Below, one piece after another: positions 24,070-36,039 of a stretch of 64,000 nucleotides of DNA. Under the pieces are notes generated by a model. It searched no databases and was not told the DNA's origin. It worked only from the letters and a program-made list of their open reading frames with translations. The position numbers were made by a program, and so were the translations under genes. Position 1 is the stretch's first letter. Every line of letters starts with the position of its first letter. Location: the NCBI GenBank assembly GCA_030762935.1, contig CM060899.1:19603501-19667500 (forward strand), written 5' to 3'. Source of the stretch: Hymenopus coronatus (taxonomy: Eukaryota; Arthropoda; Insecta; Mantodea; Hymenopodidae).

Positions 24070-25262
24070 CTTTATTCTTGACGTATTTCACCTTCAGTTG
24101 AAGGCATCATCAAGGTGTCAACTGACTGGAAATCCAGTGCTGCTGTGGATCTTACTTCTCTAGGGTGGAGACATCTGGTGGAAGTTCTGTGAGGCTTTGT
24201 GGTGAAATAAGTTCTGAAGGAATGACAAAGTTCATGAGATAAGCACCATATTTTTTTATATAAAGCTTTATGAGATTGAGTTGTTTTTTTTCTCTCTCTA
24301 CATGTACTATGTATATAGTGTATAGAGAAGGTATTGCATTCCTCCCAAAAATTGGATACCGAGATTTCACCGGAAATACATGTTCTGGGTCCCTCTGAAA
24401 CCAAAAAAAAGCATTTTCAGAAAAAGGTCATGTGTGTGTACATGCATATGTGTGTCTATGTGTGGTATGTGTCTTGGTATTTAAGTTTGTATCTTCCAAG
24501 GATGCGACATGAAGATTTTCAAGAAAATCCCCCCACCCCCAACTACCCTTTACATGGAACTTTTTTTCCATAATTTTGATTTTCTCAAAAACGCCTCTAA
24601 CGATTTTGATTAAAATGTCATACATGAATGATATTTACATGACAAATAAAATGTATATTTTGACTTTTCTGGGAATAACCTCTGAAGATTACTTTATTCT
24701 GGATCAATTTTATGGAATTTTGCATAACTGCTAAACTGTAAGAGATGGAGAAAAACTTACCACACAAACAATGTAGAGCACTTTAAAACACACAATCTAT
24801 GTTATGCACATTTTTTATTTTTTTATGGAGTTGATCGTTTTTAAGATATTCCTTGTTTTTGGTTTCAACTTTGCAAAACATACTTTTCTCATATAAGAAT
24901 TTGTCAACTCCTGTCCATACAAACAAAGGAATTCAGTCACATAGCAACCATACTATGGTACTCGCTTATTTCACTTCTACTTACAAGGAAGCAAGTAATA
25001 AGACTATTTCTGCTGTTTTTTCTTGATTATCATAAAGTAAATAGAGGTATAAGCTTTTTAACAATAATTTGTTACATGTAGAGATGTAAATGGAACACAT
25101 CAGATTTTCCTTTATGCTGTCATTCCAGAATTATGCTGCTGCTGCAGATTTGATGGTTTCTTTATTATTGATGTTACTAAAATTGTACTTTAATCTACTT
25201 CCAATATTTCTTTGATCTTGCAAATGTATACATTTTTACAGCCAGAATAGTTGATTTTATAA
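24070..25262 (-). pseudogene. Penelope GIY-YIG relic (left inverted arm), split by an HLE
   Basis: On the minus strand 25262-25109 gives VYICKIKEILEVD-like nuclease core then SNINNKETIKSAAAA, stop, FWNDSIKEN. After the HLE it continues QLNLIKLYIKKYGAYLMNFV then IPSELISPQSLTELPPDVS to the 3' end CTTCAACTGAAGGTGAAATA. It is the mirror image of 25400-26668. Confidence 0.75.
24290..25108 (-). mobile_element. HLE copy 9, H1
   Basis: Hairpin CTCTACATGTACTATGTATA at left. Part of the body between the microsatellite and GTCTTGGTATTTAAG is shortened. Left end TGGAACACATCAGATTTTCC. Confidence 0.93.
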
Positions 25263-25305
25263 ATGCAGGACTTCTTTTTGGGGGGAGGTTTAGCAGTTGT
25301 TGGTT

Positions 25306-25380
25306 TCTTCAGGAAATTTCTGACACTGAATCTATACTACCATTACCTTGGCACCTATTACAGAAGGTATCACCTGAAGA
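25306..25380. repeat. inverted repeat at the centre of the Penelope pair
   Basis: GGTTTCTTCAGG (25306) and CCTGAAGAAACC (25369) are perfect reverse complements separated by about 50 bases. They mark the symmetry centre of the two Penelope arms. Confidence 0.7.
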
Positions 25381-25399
25381 AACCAATAGCGACAGAATT

Positions 25400-26668
25400 T
25401 CCTCCGTTCTGGCTGCAAAAAAAAGTATACATCGGTAAGACGAAAAGAAACATTGGAACTAGATTAAAGGAAAATGTTGGTAACATCAAGAATAAAGAAA
25501 CCAACAAATCTACAGTGGCAACACACTTCCGGAATGACGATCACAGTATAGAGAAAAAGAATCATCTTTACTTCAGAATCAAATATCTGAGAAAAGATTT
25601 ATATAAAAATCTGATGTGTACCATTCACATGACATTCTCTATATCCTTGCAACAAATTATTCTTAAAAAGCTTATACTTCTATTTACTTTATGCTAATCA
25701 GAAAAAATTAGCAGAAATAGTCTAATTACTCGCTTCCTTGTAAGTAGAAGCGAAATAAGGGACTACCATATCTTAAAATGATAGTCAAAAGCTGGTTGCT
25801 ATGTCAATGAAGTTCCTTTGTTTATATGGATAGGAGTTGACAAGTTCCTGTATGATAAACGTATAAGTTTTTCATAACAGAAACCAAAAATAAGGAATGT
25901 CTCAAAAACGACGAACTGCACGAAAAACATGCATATAACATAAATTGTGTGTTTTAATGTGCTCTATATTTTTTGTGTAGTAAGTTTTTGTCCATATCTT
26001 ACGGTTTAGCAGCTATTCAAAATTCAGTAAGATTCATCCAGAATAAACTACTCTTCAGAGACTATTCCCAGAAAGTTCAAGATATACATTTTATTTGTCA
26101 GGTAAATATCTTTAATATACGAAATTTTAATCCAAATCGTTAGAGCCATTTTTGAGAAAATCAAAATTTTCGAAAAATGTTACATGTAAGGGGTACTTTG
26201 GGGGTGGGGGATTTTTTTCAAAATCTTCATGTCGCATCCCTGGAAGATACTAAACTTAAATACCAAGTTTGGTATTTTACCGACTTTTCGTTTTTGAGTT
26301 ATCGTGTTCACAGACACACGGACACACTGACACACGGACACACACACACGGACCTTTTTCTGAAAATACTTTTTACGGATACAGGGGACCCTAAAACATA
26401 TATTTCCGGTGAAATCTCGGTATCAAATTTTTTGGTGGAGTGCAATAGATTCTCTATACACTATGTACATAGTGAGTATTGAGAAAGTAAAAAAAATCAG
26501 GTGCTTATCTCATGAACTTTGACATTCCTCCAGTACTTAACTCACCACTAAGCTCATAAAACCTTCACCAGATGTCTCCACCCCAGAGAAGTAAGATCCA
26601 CAGGAGCACCAGAGTTCCAGTCAGTCGACACCTTGAGGATGTCTTCAACTGAAGGTGAAATGCGTTGG
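25400..26668 (+). pseudogene. Penelope GIY-YIG relic (right inverted arm), split by an HLE
   Basis: Reads KKVYIGKTKRNIGTRLKENV, here with an intact YIG, then STVATHFRNDDHSIEKKNHL up to 25608. After the HLE it resumes AYLMNFDIPPVLNSPLSS and ends CTTCAACTGAAGGTGAAATG. The GIY side is lost and the frame is not continuous. Confidence 0.78.
25609..26489 (+). mobile_element. HLE copy 10, H1, near complete
   Basis: ATCTGATGTGTACCATTCAC to the hairpin GTACATAGTGAGTATTGAG and AAAGTAAAA. Inserted in an A run of the Penelope coding relic (ATTTATATAAAAA). Confidence 0.95.
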
Positions 26669-26681
26669 GAATAAATGAAAT

Positions 26682-26885
26682 GAAGTTTTATTTATGGATG
26701 CTCTTTAGCTGCTGTGGTTCTCAGCATCCTATTCTGTACTGAGTGCAAAAGACTTCCTAATTTTGCTCAGAGGCCTTTTCTATCAGGCTTGAGGTTCTTT
26801 TACATGCCATAAATCTACATCGGACCATTACGAAGAAAACCATGCTAAGGATTTTTACACCACTGAGGGCAACGTTGGGTATAAA
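26682..26885 (-). mobile_element. SINE-B copy 7, antisense, head lost
   Basis: TTTTATTTATGGATGCTCTT to CATGCTAAGGATTTTTACAC in family order. Confidence 0.85.
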
Positions 26886-26929
26886 GCTTAGGTATGTGAA
26901 GCCATAGAGTGTGGAGTCGACTCAATCTG

Positions 26930-27330
26930 TACTATTTTATAATTTATTACTTTTGTTCCTTATTGACCTTGTACAAAGAGCACCAAAGAAAATATCACTG
27001 TACCTCACTTGTATATTACATTATGTATTGTTGTGCATGGCCTTGCAAATCTTTTGTTGATTTAGGCAAGGGTACACCACTCCTGCTAAACAGTTACACC
27101 AATAACCATAAAAAGGGGTACAGAGTAGCACAGAAATGAAATATTTGAGTACATTTTTGATTGAGATGACTAAAAGAGAAACAGAGTGTGTGCATTCTGC
27201 TTATCATATAGTCCTTTTATTATGAGTGGTAGTCATACATTATTGGCTAGTACAAGACATACCTCAAAAGACCCCAAAAAGTGATACAAAATCTGCCAAA
27301 GAATTTCTTTGGTGCTGAGCGTACAAGGAA
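26930..27330 (+). repeat. repeat X copy 2
   Basis: Uninterrupted counterpart of 17045-17645 (CACCAAAGAAAATATCACTG, GATACAAAATCTGCCAAAGA). Class unknown. Confidence 0.65.
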
Positions 27331-27511
27331 GTAGTATTTTAAGATTGTTATTAATGTTCATCTTGATAAGCATGAAAAAGAGAAACCTTTAGAAGAGTTT
27401 ACTGCAGCATAGGTAAAGAAATTTATGGGAAATTTATGTACATTAGATTTTCTATTGCTGATTTTCTTTTACCATAAACTGTTCAATTTTAGTTCTTTAG
27501 TGAGATACATT

Positions 27512-27602
27512 CTGGTCCTTTTCTAAAAATTCCTTTTTGGACTTAGGGGGAACCAAAATGTGTATTTCCAGTGAAATTTTGGTATCACTTTTTTGGGTGC
27601 TA
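27512..27602 (+). mobile_element. HLE copy 11, hairpin-proximal fragment
   Basis: TCTGGTCCTTTTCTAAAAAT, GTGTATTTCCAGTGAAATTT and TTTTGGGTGC; the hairpin itself is missing. Confidence 0.75.
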
Positions 27603-27689
27603 TTCTTTTTAATGTTTTTTTTTTTTCACTGGGAAACATGTTTATTTGAGCTTTAATATAACTGTTTTGGAATGAGCACCAGTTTTATA

Positions 27690-28345
27690 TTTTGCCAGTT
27701 ACCTTATTCATTCACAACCGTTGGTCAAACAATTCTGTATCAAAACAACTTTTCTACCACATTAATGCCTTCAATAAAGCAGTCATTCTTAGTGATTCAA
27801 AATCTGCAATACAAGTCATTTGTACCAGTGTATGCACAATAAAAAGAACAGCTGAAATCTACCAAAGTGTTAAACACTTACAATCGCTTCACAAATCGAT
27901 AGTTTTACAGTGGGTTCCCTCACACTGTGGAGTTCTTGGTAATGAAAAGGCACATGCCTTAGCAAAAAAAAAAAAAGGCACAATGATCCACCAAACTAAA
28001 AACTAATCATTATCGTCTCACTCATCAAAACTAATAATCCAGAAAACCATCCAACAAAAAACATATGACAGTTTAAACCAAGAGAGTATAAATAAACAAT
28101 GGAAAACCTTGTTGAACAATGCAACAATAATATCCAAGATCAAAAGCTGTTGCTCTATTTCAATTACAAACTGCCCATCTACATAAATTAAACATCCTTC
28201 CAACTTCAAATTGAATACTTTGTAGAGATGAGGATTCTACAATGAATATGGCTCATCTTGTGAAATCTAACAGCTACAGATCTCTAATTGCATTACTGGG
28301 AAGCAAGAAGGCAAATGGAAGAATTCCAATATGCTGAGCATTAGC
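27690..28345 (+). pseudogene. LINE RNase H domain and C-terminal zinc knuckle relic
   Basis: 27692-28006 reads AVILSDSKSAIQVICTSVCT and LQWVPSHCGVLGNEKAHALA, the RNase H catalytic Asp (LSDSKSA) and His/Asn block (PSHCGVLGNEKA) of I-type LINEs. After frameshifts comes RDEDSTMNMAHLVK and finally YWEARRQMEEFQYAEH, stop near 28343, the standard end of this ORF2 class. The reverse transcriptase is missing. Confidence 0.83.
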
Positions 28346-28360
28346 AACCAACCATTTTTT

Positions 28361-28418
28361 GAGTGCAATGCAATACTTTCTCTACTTATATATTATGTAA
28401 AAAGTAGAGAAAGAAACA
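28361..28418 (+). mobile_element. HLE copy 12, terminal hairpin only
   Basis: GAGTGCAATGCAATAC then TTTCTCTAC, TATATTATGTA and GTAGAGAAAG; a solo hairpin end. Confidence 0.7.
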
Positions 28419-28429
28419 AATTGTTTGTG

Positions 28430-28999
28430 TAAATTGAAATTTCTAAGCTTTAGAACGTTTTTCTTTACATTTTCGCACAATCTTTTTTATCCTCTAATTC
28501 AACTAAATGTAAAATGCAACCCCTACTGTGAAATGATAAGCTGGCTGCTAAATCTGAAGTCCTAGGTTCAAATCTTGGATGCTATTGGAAAATTTTCTTT
28601 AATCACTGTTATTCTGCACTCTCAAAAGTCAATGAGGGCGGAACATGAGAGTGACTCATTTTAAAATGAATAAATTTCCATAATAATTATGCATTTTAAT
28701 GACTTACAAATTCAGATGTATCTCAAGAGAAAATCTCTGATATGAGTGTAGAATATTTTTTTTTAATTTTATTTTTTCATTTATATAGCCCCCTTTAAAA
28801 TCTAGGGTCATATCGGGGGCTTTGCACTTGGAACAACTCGTTGTCTGTAGGCTCTTTTACGTTGGTTTAAATCATTTTGTTTTACTCAAACACACACACA
28901 TTTACACTCGCATACAAACTTCCAGACTCTGTGGGTGACCCCCGGGTGAGAAGTCAGTGTAGAAATTAAAAGAGTGCACTACAATGAAACAATTAACAA
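28430..28999. other. non-coding with a tRNA-like remnant
   Basis: 28530-28590 holds AAGCTGGCTGCTAAAT and CTAGGTTCAAATCTTGG, a box B-like match that may be an old SINE head. The CA-rich stretch at 28890-28905 is short. Confidence 0.35.
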
Positions 29000-29750
29000 A
29001 ATCTTATGTGATCCATTCACATGACTTTCTCTATATCTCTGTAACAAATTATTGTTAAAAAGCTTATTCTTATTTGTACTTCATGCTAATCCAGATAAAC
29101 ATTAGCAGAAATGGTGTTATTACTTAGTTCCTTGTAAACAGAAGGGAAATAAGGAAATATACTAGGCTAAAGTCAAATCTTTTAAAAGCTGGTTGTCATG
29201 TGGTATTTTAAAAATTAAACCAATAACAAGGAATATCTCAGAAATGGCCAACTCTACGGAAAAACTGTATATGACATAAATTGTGTATTTCAATGAGATC
29301 TACTTCTTTTGTGTAGTAAGTTTTTATCTACCTCTGGCAACTTACCAGTTACCTAAAATTCAGCAAAACAATGTCTTCAGAGGATATTCCCAGGAAATTC
29401 AAGATGTGTATTTTATTTATCATGCAAATACCTGTAATATATAGTATTAAAGCAACTTAATTAAAATTTTGTCCATGTAAATAGTTGTTTGGGGAAGGGG
29501 ACCTTCCTCAAAATATTTGTGTCACATCCTTAAATACTAAGTCTGGTATTTTAGAGACTTTTCATTTTTGAGTTATTGTGTTCACAGACAATGATGGACT
29601 CACTGACACACACACAAGGAGCTTTTTCTAAAAATTGTACATTTTATAGTGGGGCCCCTAAAATGCTCATTTTTAGTGTAATCTTGGTATCAAATTTTTA
29701 GGTGAAGTGCAGCACTTCTCTACCTATGTACTATTTAAAGAACGTAAAAA
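29000..29750 (+). mobile_element. HLE copy 13
   Basis: ATCTTATGTGATCCATTCAC at left; decayed hairpin CTCTACCTATGTACTATTTA at right. Confidence 0.92.
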
Positions 29751-29944
29751 GGTTTAAAAATAAAGAAGTTTAACAAAAGAGAGATTGAATAGTGAAAACA
29801 AATGCCAAAACACTCCAAAAATAATTGATACAGTTTTTCTTTATATCATCAAATAAGGCTAAATAGAATGCTAACTTATCATTGTTAGTAAATATTATTA
29901 TCTGTGATAATTTTAATTGTTTTCTCACAGAAGCCATGTGTAGG

Positions 29945-30230
29945 TCAGGAGTTGGATAGGTAGAGTCAGACTGAAAAATTCAATGCCATAGCCGGGATTT
30001 GAACCACAGTCTCTAGCTGCTGAGCTACCATGGCAACATGCTGGCATAGCATTGAATTTCTCAACTGACTTACATGTTTCCCGGTAAACCACAAGGTGAT
30101 CTCAAATTATTTTGAGATGACAAACCCCAATGGCAACATACAATGTCATAAGTACTTCAAGACCCAGTATTCATAATATAGCCAAATACTATGGACAATT
30201 GTAATAATTTGTTTTTTCACATAAGAGTTG
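29945..30230 (-). mobile_element. SINE-D copy 1, antisense
   Basis: GTTGGATAGGTAGAGTCAGA, antisense tRNA head (GCCGGGATTTGAACCAC, GAGCTACCATGGC) and body CCCGGTAAACCACAAGGTGA, TTATTTTGAGATGACA. Confidence 0.83.
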
Positions 30231-30353
30231 GATAGATAGAGTCAGACTGAAAAATTCAATGCCATAGCCGGGATTTGAACCACTGCATAGCTCTGCCACT
30301 GAGCTACCATGGCTACGGCATTGAATTTTTCATCTGACTCTACCTATCCAAGA
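30228..30353. mobile_element. SINE-D copy 2, short foldback
   Basis: Starts GTTGGATAGATAGAGTCAGA and ends TCTGACTCTACCTATCC, the same SINE tail in inverse, joined through one antisense tRNA-like head. Confidence 0.8.
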
Positions 30354-30359
30354 TTATTA

Positions 30360-31018
30360 TCTATTGAAATGCACAAGGTGTTATGAAAGAATTTCCTGTA
30401 AAATTGTTCCCTTAAATCTTTGAGATCGATGCAAACAAATACCTATTTTTCAATAATCGTTTATGGCAATCTATGTTTTTTAATCACTGTAAAAATGGAT
30501 ACATCATTAAGGCATGTTACTAATATTTTAAAGCATAAAAACTTAATATTTAAGTTATTTTTGACAATTATAAAAGTCAGCTAATTTCAGCATGTTCTGC
30601 CCCTTTTGAAAATCTATTGCTTCTAAAATGTCGATCTTTTATTTGCATTAGGTTGTGTAAGAATGTGACTGCATGTTTTTATAACTTAGCATTTTAAGAT
30701 GAATTGTTGTAAATATATTGTACAAAGTGTTTGTTTCAATTTTTAATGAATGTTCCCTTTTCACTGAAAAATAAAATAAAACTTATTCAGCTAATTCAGT
30801 TATTCCCTTATATTTTCCATTTAAACAGTTAAATGGCTGGTATGGCATCATTCTTGTTTTATTTACTATTTTTTGCACTACCTCTTTTATGATTTGTATT
30901 ATTTTCCTTTACTCTTAACTTCTCCTTTTCCGCTTTTTTTTTATCTTAATCATTCTTTCCTTCAGTTGTTTTACTATATTTCCAATTAATTCCTTATATA
31001 AGTTTCTTCTGTTTAAAA
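30360..31018. other. non-coding; possible 3'-end sequence
   Basis: 30700-30785 (TTGTACAAAGTGTTTGTTTC, GAAAAATAAAATAAAACTT) has the look of a polyadenylation region, but no coding exon on either strand can be tied to it. Confidence 0.3.
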
Positions 31019-32095
31019 ATCTGATTTGTTAAACTTACATAACTTTCTCTAACTTTTATACAAATAAACTTTAGCAAAAGATTATTCTTATTTCTACTCC
31101 ATGCTAATCAGATAAATGTTAGAAGAATCTTCATATCATTTAATCCTTACAAGCAGAAGGCAACTAAAGGAATGCATCTGGCTAAAGCGATGGTCAAATG
31201 TTTTAAAAGCTGTTGGTATGTGATTGTCTTTGAAAGTTGCTTCTTTGCTTTGCCAGGAATAAAACAATAGGTACATGGAAGACTTCCTATATAAGTATTT
31301 TAAAATTGAAACCAGCAACAAGGAATAACTCGGAAACTGTTAAGTGCACAACAAAAAAGTAAAGGGCTTAAATTGTGCATTTTGACAAGTTATACATCTA
31401 TTTGTGTAAATAATTGTTTTCTCCCAGAACAGGAGTTGGATAGGCAGAGTCAGACTAAAAAATTCAATGCCATAGCCGAGATTTGAACCACAGATATCCC
31501 AGTCTTTAGCCAGTAGCTCTACCACTGAGCAACATTGACAACATGTCGTCGTAGCATTAAATTTCTCAATCTGCTAGAGACCGGGTGATCCATGGTTCAA
31601 ATCTCGGCTATGGCTCTGAATTTTTGAGTCTGATTCTATCTATCCATCTATTTGTGTAGTTAGTTTTTGTGTGTCTCTTACGGTTTACCAGTTATGCAAA
31701 AGCAATTCAGATTGAAGAGGACCTCAGGGTCTATTCCAGGAAATTCGAGATATACATTTTATTTGTCATGTAAAAATCTTTAATATAAGGTATTTTAATC
31801 AAAATCATTAGAGGCATTTTTGAGAAAATCAAAATTTTCTAAACTTTTAGGGTTATTTTGGGGTGGGGGGATTTCCTCAAAATCGCATCCTGAGGAAATA
31901 CGAAACTTTACTTTACCGACTTTCCTTTTTGAGTTATCGTGTTCACAGACACAAGGACACACTTTTTCTAGAATATTTTTTAGGATACTGGGACTTCAAA
32001 ACATATATTTCCGGTGAAATCTCGACACCAAAGTTTTGGGTGGAATGCAATACCTTCTCAATAGGTGAACAAAGTACATAGCACGTAGATAAAAG
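31019..32095 (+). mobile_element. HLE copy 14, H2, holding a SINE-D foldback
   Basis: ATCTGATTTGTTAAACTTAC to a degraded hairpin near 32070-32095. The body is complete if 31409-31644 and one TSD are removed. Confidence 0.92.
31409..31644. mobile_element. SINE-D copy 3, foldback with 14-bp TSD
   Basis: The direct repeat CATCTATTTGTGTA at 31395-31408 and 31645-31658 defines a 236-bp insert. It begins with the antisense SINE tail and tRNA head. It ends with the sense half head (GGTTCAAATCTCGGCTATGG) and the sense tail. Confidence 0.9.
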
Positions 32096-32603
32096 TACAA
32101 ATACGTATGCTATTACTTTATGTATTGTCGAAAAATAATAGTTTTTAAATCCGAATGAAAAATCAAAATATTCGATAGTCGTTTCTCACTATCCTAATGC
32201 ATACGATGGTCGAAAACATTCGATTGTGCGCAGCATTACATAAAAGCTACGCCTTCTCTGAATGATAATGTGTTTACGACTGTTTCATTTAGAAGTGTTC
32301 CTCGATGGTGGTTTACAATTTAGCTGAGTATAGTGACAAGCATCTTTCCTGGTTGGAAGTGTTAATCGCCCTTAAGTAACCAAAGCACTCTGGAGGGAGG
32401 TATCCAGCACGCCATCAACCAAATCACCTCGGGTTTGAATGACAAATGAACGCATAAGGGGAACTGATACGATAGCCTCCATCCATTTCAAGCCAAGCAA
32501 TTGGAGACTTCTGGCAACGATTATTGGTGATTGATAACATGAGCATGTTCAGTCTGCTGCAATACTTCAGTCTAATCCATGATATTCTAAGAAAGGACAA
32601 TCT
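32096..32603. other. unassigned, less AT-rich sequence
   Basis: Contains two similar phrases, ATTCGATAGTCGTTTCTCAC and CATACGATGGTCGAAAACAT, but no supported frame or terminal repeats. Confidence 0.4.
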
Positions 32604-32762
32604 CAGTGGCGGCTCGTGGTCAAACTATTGGTGAAGTTTTCATCATTTAAAAATTAAATGCTTCACTCCCTTGCGAAGAAAAGTTTTGCTGCATTTTCAC
32701 AAACAGTTTTCAGGACTGTACTTATAATGAAATAAAATGCTCTCTAGATATTGTTGTTTTTT
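32604..32762 (+). mobile_element. hAT terminal fragment
   Basis: CAGTGGCGGCTCGTGGTCAA has the CAGTGGCGGC start common among arthropod hAT ends. The partner end was not found; an HLE begins at 32763. Confidence 0.4.
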
Positions 32763-33953
32763 ACTTTCTCTATACGCACTATGTATATAGTGTATAGAGA
32801 AGGTATTGCACTCCACCGAAAAATTCGATACCGAGATTTCACCGAAAATATATGTTTTAGGGTCACCTGTATCAAAAAAAAAAAAAAAAAAATTCACAAC
32901 AAGGTCCGTGTGTGTGTGTGTGTGTGTGTCTGTGTGTCCGTGTGTCTGTGAACACGATAACTCAAAAACGAAAAGTTGGTAAAATACCAAACTTGGTATT
33001 TAAGTTTAGTATCTTCCAGGGATGCGACACGAATATTTTCAAGAAAATCCCCCCACCCCCAACTACCTTTTACATGGAACTTTTTTCGAAAATTTTGAAT
33101 TTCTAAAAAATGGCCCTAACGATTTTGATTAAAATATCGTATGTTAAAGATATTTACGTGACAAATAAAATGTATATTTTGAATTTTCTGGGAATAGCCT
33201 TTGAAGACTACTTTATTCTGGGTGAATTTTACGGAATTTTGCATTACTGCTAAATAGTAAGAGATAGACAAAAACTTACCACACAGAAAATGTAGAGCAC
33301 TTTAAAACACACAATTTATGTTATATACATTTTTTTCGTAGAGTTGATTGTTTTTGAGATATACCTTGTTTTTGGTTTCAGCTTTCAAAAACATACTTTT
33401 CACGTACAGGAATTTAACAATCCCTGTCCATACAAACAAAGGAACTTCAGTCACATAGCAACCAGCTTTTGACTATCACTTTAACCTATGGTACTCCCTT
33501 ATTTCGCTTCTACTTACAAGGAAGCAAGTAATAAGACTATTTCTGCTAATTTTTTCTCGATTAGGAAATGGAAATTGCGTTTTATTTATGGGCGCTTCTT
33601 AACTGCTGCGGTTCTCAGCGTCCCATTCTATACTGGGCGTGAAAGATCGTTTAATTTTGCCTCTCTATCAGGCTTGAGCTTCTTTTACGTGCCGTAAATC
33701 TACGACACGGGACCCACAGCTTTATTTCCCTTCCTAAGGGAGCCATGCTAAGGATTTTTACGCCCGAAAAAATACATCGTCCTCCACCGGGTTTGAACCC
33801 GCGACCGTGTACATGAAGTCAGCATGGTAACCATTACACCACGGAGGGCGACTTTCTCGATTAGCATGAAGTAAATAGAAGCATAAGCTTTTTAACAATA
33901 ATTTATTGCAGAGTTGTAGAGAAAGTTATGTGAATGGAACACATCAGATTTTT
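32763..33953 (-). mobile_element. HLE copy 15, H1, holding SINE-B
   Basis: Hairpin CTCTATACGCACTATGTATA to GGAACACATCAGATTTTT, a textbook copy apart from SINE-B at 33565-33852. The A run at 32876-32891 and a GT microsatellite follow the hairpin. Confidence 0.96.
33565..33852 (-). mobile_element. SINE-B copy 8, antisense, 12-bp TSD
   Basis: TTTCTCGATTAG at 33553-33564 and 33853-33864 flanks a full-length element with antisense box B CCGGGTTTGAACCCGC. Confidence 0.92.
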
Positions 33954-34049
33954 AATTTTATTTACTTATTTTTCATTGTTTAAATGTTTTACTATCTCTT
34001 AATTTTCTGGTCCATTTAAATGTAACATTTAAATACCTCACTTGACTTA

Positions 34050-34545
34050 AAAATGAAATGACGTTTTATTTATGAACGTTCTTTAGCTGCTGTGTTCTCA
34101 GCGTCCCATTCTATACGACCTAGACGCCCGGGTTCGATCCCAAGCGACTGCATGTTAGATTTGTGGTGGACAAAGCGGCAGGGGCGGGTTTTCTCTGATG
34201 TCTCTGGTTTCCCCCGCCAGCGCATTCCACCGGTGCTCCATCTTCATTCCATGTATCACCTGTCATCGCCTGCGGTGCCACAAATAGTAAAAGAGGGCGT
34301 TAAACACTACCCCCCAAAAAAAACATTGTATACTAGGTGTGAAAGACCGCTGAATTTTGCTCAGAGGCCTTTATCAGGCTTGAGGCTCTTTTATGTGCCG
34401 TATCCACGGCTTTACTTCTCTTCTGAAGGAAGCCATGCTAGGGATTTTTACACCCGAAAAAATCCATCGTCCTCCGCCGGGTTTGAACCCGCGACCTTGG
34501 GTATATGAGGTCAGCATGGTGACCATTACAGTTCGTGCCGTATCA
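34050..34545 (-). mobile_element. SINE-B copy 9, antisense, split by SINE-C
   Basis: Tail part at 34050-34116 and head part at 34334-34545, with antisense box B CCGGGTTTGAACCCGC at 34477. Confidence 0.88.
34117..34324 (+). mobile_element. SINE-C copy 2, inside SINE-B
   Basis: Flanked by ATTCTATAC (34108-34116) and ATTGTATAC (34325-34333), a 9-bp TSD with one change. Body: CGGGTTCGATCCCAAGCGAC to AGGGCGTTAAACACTAC. Box A is missing, so the copy is 5'-truncated. Confidence 0.85.
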
Positions 34546-35147
34546 CTTAGTGTTTGCATTCTTATTTATATGTACGGAATGTCAAAATATGTATTAAAAT
34601 ATGCATAAGTCGATAAAAATGCTGGCATATTGACATATTAAAGGCATTATATGTTTATATCATTACTTATATGTAAAAAGTTTGATATTAAGATATACCC
34701 ACGTGCTAAAAATATTACTGTACTTTACTCTACTGCACTTTTAGCTGCACGGTAGTCTCAAAACAGGTATTTTGGTAACACAAGGAACCTTACATGTGTT
34801 TACATAGACAATAAAAGATATATCCTGAATTTCTTGGAATCCCCCCTGATGTCGTCTTCGTTCTGAATACCTTCTTCATAGCTGGTAAAACGTAAGAGAT
34901 AGACTAAAAGTTACAACACAAAAAATGTAGGTCTCATTAAAACCCACAGTTTAGGTCAAATATATTTTTTTTTCGGTAGAGTTGACTATTTCGGAGGTAA
35001 TCTCTGTTCTTGGGTTCAACTTGAAAACATTTAAAGCGTTTCTCAAACGGGAAGCCTTCATTCGTTTCATCTCTCTTTTGTTTTACCCCTGGCCAGTGAA
35101 AGAGAACCGAGTTTAAATGACAATCCTATACCTAGCGATAGCTTTTT

Positions 35148-35862
35148 ACTTTCTCTAGCCCCGTATGTACAATGTACATAGGGCTAGAGAAGTATTGTAT
35201 TCCACCCAAAAATTCGATACCGAGATTTCATCGGAAATATATGCTTTAGGGTCCAAAAGAAAACAAAAAACATTTTCACAAAAAGGTCCGTGTGTGTGTG
35301 TGTCCGTCCGTGAACACGATAACTCAAAAACGAAAAGTCGATAAAGCACCAAACTTGGTATTTAAGTTTAGTATCTTCCAGGGATGCGACACGAAGATTT
35401 TGAGAAAAATCCCCCCACCCCAAACTACCCCTTATATGGAACTTTTTTCGAAAATTTTGATTTTCTTAAAAATTGCTCTAACGATTTTGATTAAAATATC
35501 GTATATTAAAGATATTTAGCTGACAATTAATATGTATATCTTGAATTTTCTGGGAATAGCTTCTAAAGGACCTGTTTATTCTGGATGAATTTTGCTTAAT
35601 TTGGCATAACTAGTAAACCGTAAGAGATAGATAAAAACTTACTATACAAAAATGTAGGTCTTGTTAAAATACACAAGTTATGTCATATACATTTTTCTCG
35701 TGGAGCTTACAGTTTTCGAGGTATTCCGTGTTATTAGTTTCAGTTGTGAAGTGTGCGGTTTTCTTTTGTTTTACTTCTGGCCAAGAAAAGAAGGGATTTG
35801 TAATGACAATCGCATAACGACAGCTTTTAAAACATTTGACTATGGCTTTAGCCTAGTGTATT

Positions 35863-35897
<35 letters not shown>

Positions 35898-36039
35898 CCT
35901 ACTTATAAGGAACTAAGTAAAAAGAACATTGTGCTAATGAGTACCTCAATTAGCAAGATGCAGAAAGAAGAATACTCTTATGTAAGAAGTTTGTAGAACA
36001 GCTAGAGAAAGTCATGTGTGTCTAACACATCAGATTTTT
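35148..36039 (-). mobile_element. HLE copy 17, H2, inside copy 16
   Basis: Hairpin CTCTAGCCCCGTATGTACAA then TGTACATAGGGCTAGAG at left; TCTAACACATCAGATTTTT at right. A T run of 25 lies at about 35873-35897. Confidence 0.95.

Noticed and set aside
34092..34508. 138-codon open frame
   Set aside because: Runs through SINE-C and into SINE-B.
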